Origin: a virus
Reading direction: 5' to 3' (one strand)
IMG/VR virus record: IMGVR_UViG_3300032220_000084
Span: 1 to 52,143 of that record
Length of the DNA stretch: 52,143 nt
Shown here: positions 49,153-52,143 of the stretch, one piece after another
Numbering within the stretch: the first letter of the stretch is position 1
Layout of the letters: the number at the start of each line of letters is the position of its first letter
Program-made: the position numbers and the translations under genes
Notes under the pieces: generated by a model
Database searches by the model: none
What the model saw: the letters and a program-made list of their open reading frames with translations, nothing else
Told to the model about the DNA's origin: nothing

Positions 49153-49424
49153 CTGATCAAAAATTCTTTGACGGCGCAGAGTTATTTAAGCTGTATGCAG
49201 AGAACGGCTTACCTCTTGAAATGGCACTGATGCGGATAGACCAAGCGGGTAAGACTGTCAACTGGCCTTTGTTTGTGCAAGAGGCTGTGCGTAATGGCTG
49301 GAGCTTGAAGAAGGCTTACACAACAATCATTGCAGGAGTGAGGGATGCAGAGATTTACGCCAAGGCGCAGATGGCTGAGTTTGAGACTATGGCAAAACTA
49401 TTTTTTATCAGGGAGGCGGCATGA
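49149..49424 (+). CDS. Small protein of the right-end accessory cluster
   Basis: A 91-residue helical protein (FFDGAELFKLYAENGLPLEM, VNWPLFVQEAVRNGWSLKKA). Start and stop overlap neighbours by 4 nt. GGAGG precedes the ATG. Family not recognised. Confidence 0.8.
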   Translation: MTDQKFFDGAELFKLYAENGLPLEMALMRIDQAGKTVNWPLFVQEAVRNGWSLKKAYTTIIAGVRDAEIYAKAQMAEFETMAKLFFIREAA

Positions 49425-49693
49425 CTGAAGAAGATGAAGCATTCAACGAGATTGAGCGCAGGAGCATTGCCAAGAAGGATGCGGTGAGGGCGACAGTAAA
49501 CATGAAAGAAGAGCTAACCAAGGCTCTCATTGAGAGCTATGACCAAGGGGTTAAAGACGCACTTGAATCAGTCGTACAACTCATCAAGGAACTGCGCCTT
49601 GCCATCATGCCGTTGGAAGGTATGGGTAGAGGCAAAGCCACGCATGAATGGTTTGATATTTTGGCAAAACAAGTTGAGGAGATGAAGAAATGA
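49421..49693 (+). CDS. Small charged helical protein
   Basis: A 90-residue protein (IERRSIAKKDAVRATVNMKE, SYDQGVKDALESVVQLIKEL). ATGA overlap with both neighbours. The SYDxGVKDAL segment occurs in other small phage proteins. Function unknown. Confidence 0.8.
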   Translation: MTEEDEAFNEIERRSIAKKDAVRATVNMKEELTKALIESYDQGVKDALESVVQLIKELRLAIMPLEGMGRGKATHEWFDILAKQVEEMKK

Positions 49694-49830
49694 TTTGGCT
49701 ACTTGAGAACCACGCACTGTGGCGTTTGAGCAAAGACAAACAATGGGTGTGGTGTTGTAGCTGCACCAAGTTCTTACCTTGGTCAATGATTTATACCGTC
49801 CTTGCATGGACAAGGGAGAAGAACACATGA
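49690..49830 (+). CDS. 46-residue Trp/Cys-rich small protein
   Basis: MIWLLENHALWRLSKDKQWV then WCCSCTKFLPWSM and an end REKNT. Overlapped by ATGA at both ends, which supports translation. The CCSC might bind metal. Its last codons are part of the repeated junction GGAGAAGAACACATGA. Confidence 0.6.
   Translation: MIWLLENHALWRLSKDKQWVWCCSCTKFLPWSMIYTVLAWTREKNT
49815..49830 (+). repeat. Repeated gene junction, copy 1
   Basis: GGAGAAGAACACATGA: ribosome site, last codons (EKNT-stop) of one gene and ATG of the next. Confidence 0.75.
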
Positions 49831-50081
49831 AACTCACTACTGTCAACAAGTTTGATTTGGTTTTGCATGATGTGCCGCTGTGCGCTGTATGTAATAAGCC
49901 AGTCGAGCGTGTTGAGTCTAGGTATGACAACACCATCATGGCAAAGCATTTTCGTGTGTATTGCCACGGACAAATGGAGGAGGCAGTGTTGACTGATGAA
50001 ACCATTTTGGGCGTAGATAGTGTCCGCTTTGGCGAGGCATTCATCGACAAATTACCACAACCACAATTGGAGAACAAATGA
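49827..50081 (+). CDS. Small zinc-knuckle-like protein
   Basis: An 84-residue protein with VPLCAVCNKPVERVESR and a later HFRVYCHGQMEE, a possible CxxC...CH metal site. Start by the repeated junction. Function unknown. Confidence 0.75.
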   Translation: MKLTTVNKFDLVLHDVPLCAVCNKPVERVESRYDNTIMAKHFRVYCHGQMEEAVLTDETILGVDSVRFGEAFIDKLPQPQLENK

Positions 50082-50263
50082 ATAACCCACAAGCATTCCC
50101 ATGTGAAATTGATTTAGACAGAGATGTCCAACTTGGCATGACCTTGCGGGACTACTTTGCGGCAAAGGCTATGCTAAGAACAAGCGTGGGTTCATCCTAC
50201 GAACAGCTTGCAAAGACGGCTTACGAAATAGCAGACGCAATGCTGAAAGCGAGGAAAGCATGA
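50078..50263 (+). CDS. DYFAAK family small protein
   Basis: A 61-residue protein with LGMTLRDYFAAKAMLR and a C-terminal AKTAYEIADAMLKARKA. This is the best match to the family consensus among the three copies in the window. TTGGAGAACAA precedes the ATG, a variant of the repeated junction. Confidence 0.82.
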   Translation: MNNPQAFPCEIDLDRDVQLGMTLRDYFAAKAMLRTSVGSSYEQLAKTAYEIADAMLKARKA

Positions 50264-50823
50264 CACAAGATGAAATCATTGAGATGTATCTGCAAGTCTC
50301 AAAAGAATTATGTAATGACACCGAATGGTGTTGGGCTGGCGTTGGTGAACCTTTGCAGATGTTTGCCAAACTAGTAGCCGCCAAAGCCATTGCAGAGTTG
50401 GAAAGCCAAGAGCCATTTGGGTATTTTCGTTATGACATTCGGCTAGATGCTTGGGTTCAAAACCGTGATAGCAATCGAGGCGCTGCTCTCTACACCCACC
50501 CACCACAGCGCACAGAGCAAGAACGAGATGAAATCTTGCAAGCAATAACTGACCAAGAAAATCAACCAAGTCAATTTGGGACTGTCACGCTTGACTTTCA
50601 TTTTGAAAAGATAAAAAAGTGGGAAGACCTTTTTGAGCGAATGAGTGACAAAGTACTGGCACAGCGCACATGGGTAGAGCTGACAGATGAGGAAGCCACA
50701 GAGGTTTATGCGGAGACAGAAAAAAAAGTTAATGAACATTGGGAGAGTGGCGGTACAACAATGATGTTTCCACCAACTTTGTACAAAGCCATCGAAGCCA
50801 AACTCAAGGAGAAGAACACATGA
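50260..50823 (+). CDS. Ea22-like accessory protein
   Basis: A 187-residue protein with SQEPFGYFRYDIRLDAWVQ and GAALYTHPPQRTEQERDE, patterns of the loose Ea22-like family of phage accessory proteins. The C-terminus has VELTDEEATEVYAE and ends KEKNT through the repeated junction. Function unknown. Confidence 0.75.
   Translation: MTQDEIIEMYLQVSKELCNDTEWCWAGVGEPLQMFAKLVAAKAIAELESQEPFGYFRYDIRLDAWVQNRDSNRGAALYTHPPQRTEQERDEILQAITDQENQPSQFGTVTLDFHFEKIKKWEDLFERMSDKVLAQRTWVELTDEEATEVYAETEKKVNEHWESGGTTMMFPPTLYKAIEAKLKEKNT
50808..50823 (+). repeat. Repeated gene junction, copy 2
   Basis: GGAGAAGAACACATGA, identical to copy 1 over 16 bp. Confidence 0.75.
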
Positions 50824-51014
50824 AAGCCGTAATTGAAGTAACAGACTGCCGAGACTGCCCTTTTGCCACTGACCATCGAGGTCATGGTCAATGTTGGAAA
50901 CAGTGTAGTCACCCACAACACAATCAAGGCTCATATGGAAACATTTTGTGGGGATGTCAGGAAAAGTTTAAAGCCACGCCAAATTGGTGCCCAATCAAGG
51001 AGAAGAACACATGA
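50820..51014 (+). CDS. Cys-rich small protein
   Basis: A 64-residue protein with VTDCRDCPFATDHRG, QCWKQCSHP and PNWCPIKEKNT: at least six cysteines and several His, suggesting a Zn-binding mini-domain. Both ends use the repeated junction. Confidence 0.75.
   Translation: MKAVIEVTDCRDCPFATDHRGHGQCWKQCSHPQHNQGSYGNILWGCQEKFKATPNWCPIKEKNT
50999..51014 (+). repeat. Repeated gene junction, copy 3
   Basis: GGAGAAGAACACATGA, identical to copies 1 and 2. Confidence 0.75.
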
Positions 51015-51670
51015 GCAAAGTTGGCGTAATGATTCCAACATACAACCGTCCAGATTTTGTGCGTGGCGCGGTGCTGCAATGGATTGCTCAAACGAGAAAG
51101 CCTGACATTGTTTGCATTCACCAAAACGGCAACGAAGATAGCTATGAGTGGGCAATAGAAGACCTCAAGCCTCTAATTAACATTAATTGGATTCACATAT
51201 CAAAAGAGTTGCCTCAACACCTCTGGTATGCAATACCTCTTGCCCTTTTAATTCATGAAGGTTGCGATGTTTTTCTGTGGGCGGATCACGATGACATTTA
51301 TTACACAAACCACATAGAAAAATCACTTGAAAACCTTGAAGATTATGACATCACGCTGTCAGATACTTGCGGAGTTCTTTACCTAAAAGAAAAACAGTTT
51401 AAGTACCAAAGGCCAGAAAAGTTTCAAGCACACGCCCCCGGCGGAATGTCATCGTCAATGGTGTTCAACAAGAGGTTTGCTTTGCACCTTTATTCTGACT
51501 TGATAAAAGATTCGGATTACTATTATTCGGATAATGTTGTGGCTCATAAAACAATGCCAAAAAACCGTGTCAATATTACCAGCAGCAACACAACGGTCTA
51601 TGTAAGCCACAAGGGTTCTCATAGCTCTGGACTCTGGCCTGATGAAGCATTTCCCGAGGAGAACACATGA
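51011..51670 (+). CDS. Glycosyltransferase-like protein
   Basis: A 219-residue protein with VGVMIPTYNRPDFVRGAVLQ and WADHDDIYY (D-x-DD at 92-95), the two main GT2/GT-A signatures. A later GGMSSSMVFNKRFA may bind the acceptor. Shorter than the usual GT2. Third glycosyltransferase in the window. It ends PEENT through a variant junction. Confidence 0.78.
   Translation: MSKVGVMIPTYNRPDFVRGAVLQWIAQTRKPDIVCIHQNGNEDSYEWAIEDLKPLININWIHISKELPQHLWYAIPLALLIHEGCDVFLWADHDDIYYTNHIEKSLENLEDYDITLSDTCGVLYLKEKQFKYQRPEKFQAHAPGGMSSSMVFNKRFALHLYSDLIKDSDYYYSDNVVAHKTMPKNRVNITSSNTTVYVSHKGSHSSGLWPDEAFPEENT
51656..51670 (+). repeat. Repeated gene junction, variant copy 4
   Basis: GAGGAGAACACATGA: lacks the AGA of the other copies but keeps the order GGAG-AACACATGA. 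Confidence 0.6.
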
Positions 51671-51789
51671 AACCATACGGATATGTTTGGGTTAAAGACA
51701 AACATGAACCAAAGTTTTTTTGGTTTGAAGGGGAAGCTACGGATGTGCAAAAAAACTTTGGGGGTGAAGTTGTGCCTGTTTATAGATGA
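51667..51789 (+). CDS. 40-residue accessory protein
   Basis: MKPYGYVWVKDKHEPKFFWF then an end VPVYR. The pattern (GYxxV...F...GGxVxPVY) matches the C-terminal part of Ea22-like proteins, so it may be a stand-alone or trimmed relative. Coupled at both ends (ATGA). Confidence 0.65.
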   Translation: MKPYGYVWVKDKHEPKFFWFEGEATDVQKNFGGEVVPVYR

Positions 51790-51986
51790 TTGACAAACTT
51801 ATTCTCAGCGCAGTGCTGGGTGTAGTGGGGTTCAATGGTCTATTTCCTGACCCGCCAAAACCCATTACACCTTGGCAGTTACAGGTGCAAGCAAAGGAGA
51901 AATCTATAAGCGAGATGTGTGACAGGAAGCCAAAGAGCAAAGCAGCAAAAGATTTGTGTAAACGATGGAGGAAACTAAATGGATGA
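51786..51986 (+). CDS. Small secreted or membrane-anchored protein
   Basis: A 66-residue protein. IDKLILSAVLGVVGFNGLF is a signal-anchor-like hydrophobic start, followed by PDPPKPITPW and a basic segment with two cysteines (MCDRKPKSKAAKDLCKRW). It could be a periplasmic or membrane protein; no family known. Confidence 0.7.
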   Translation: MIDKLILSAVLGVVGFNGLFPDPPKPITPWQLQVQAKEKSISEMCDRKPKSKAAKDLCKRWRKLNG

Positions 51987-52140
51987 AAAGGCAATTGAAA
52001 AAGCATGGAATCTTTTATCTATGCACCACAGCGAACTGCTATTGGAAAATGAAAGGCTACGCAAAGAACTGCGCCGACAAAGTATTTGGGCAATTTTGAA
52101 GGCAAGATGTCTTTATTTTTTTGGGGATCGTGATGCTTGA
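51979..52140 (+). CDS. 53-residue helical protein
   Basis: MDEKAIEKAWNLLSMHHSEL, then LLENERLRKELRRQ (coiled coil) and a hydrophobic end. GGAGG lies 6 nt before ATG 51979. The next gene probably begins at ATG 52133, overlapping the stop, but only a few codons are visible. Confidence 0.65.
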   Translation: MDEKAIEKAWNLLSMHHSELLLENERLRKELRRQSIWAILKARCLYFFGDRDA

Positions 52141-52143
52141 GCG

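Noticed and set aside
1-52143. tRNA genes, CRISPR arrays, integrase or attachment sites
   Set aside because: No GGTTCGAATCC-type arms, no regularly spaced direct repeats with spacers, and no recombinase signature were seen; the dispersed palindrome is not regularly spaced.

Overview
The window is a 52 kb piece of a tailed double-stranded DNA phage genome. There is no host chromosome, rRNA or tRNA gene. The left edge cuts into a gene. The last complete gene ends 3 nt before the right edge, where a further start codon is visible. Late genes form one rightward block in virion order: packaging, portal, scaffold, capsid, head-tail adaptors, fibre, lysis, tail hub and internal virion proteins. Gp4- and gp10-like connector proteins, the lack of a recognisable tape measure or sheath, and very large putative ejection proteins suggest a podovirus. 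The three-TM holin, M15 endolysin and small membrane/coiled-coil proteins suggest a Gram-negative host. Gene content resembles uncultured freshwater and marine phages. A freshwater betaproteobacterial host is only a guess.

Layout. 1-829: terminase-small-like fragment, a LexA-type winged-helix protein, and a control region with two tandem palindromes. 830-8275: large terminase, portal, GroES-like co-chaperonin, scaffold and major capsid protein. 8276-8889: a decoration-type gene between two hairpin terminators, with a structured leader. 8890-16135: a glycosyltransferase, many small basic proteins (several share a C-terminal GG-V-SASKRADG-KGKTKGRM tag), a Zn ribbon and adaptors. 16135-20606: repeat protein and a fibre with a beta-propeller-like insert. 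20677-22870: lysis region. 22873-40697: tail hub and four large virion proteins. The last of these is a 2513-residue polyvalent protein with a ParB-like (ddrB) region, a HELLH metallopeptidase, a GNAT domain and an LPD38-type C-terminus.

40674-45447 is a leftward early module driven by a good sigma70-type promoter at 45481-45509. It encodes a PP-loop/PAPS-reductase-like enzyme, two HNH proteins, a ribbon-helix-helix protein, an SSB-like protein, an ERF annealing protein and a PD-(D/E)XK exonuclease. From 45560 genes run rightward: a glycosyltransferase, a VRR-NUC-type nuclease, a terminator, a promoter, then about 600 nt of gene-free structured sequence (candidate ncRNA) before an HNH gene. 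The right end (47919-52140) is a chain of small accessory genes, several joined by a near-identical junction (GGAGAAGAACACATGA).

The most striking feature is a dispersed palindrome, TGGWAACGTTWCCA. Thirteen perfect and seven near-perfect copies occur in intergenic positions and inside genes, in all three reading frames. Its richest, 26-bp form sits as a tandem pair between the LexA-like gene and the terminase. Another copy ends 2 nt before the start codon of the first rightward gene at 45560. I read it as a dispersed operator (stoperator-like) or organising site; the DNA-binding protein is not established.
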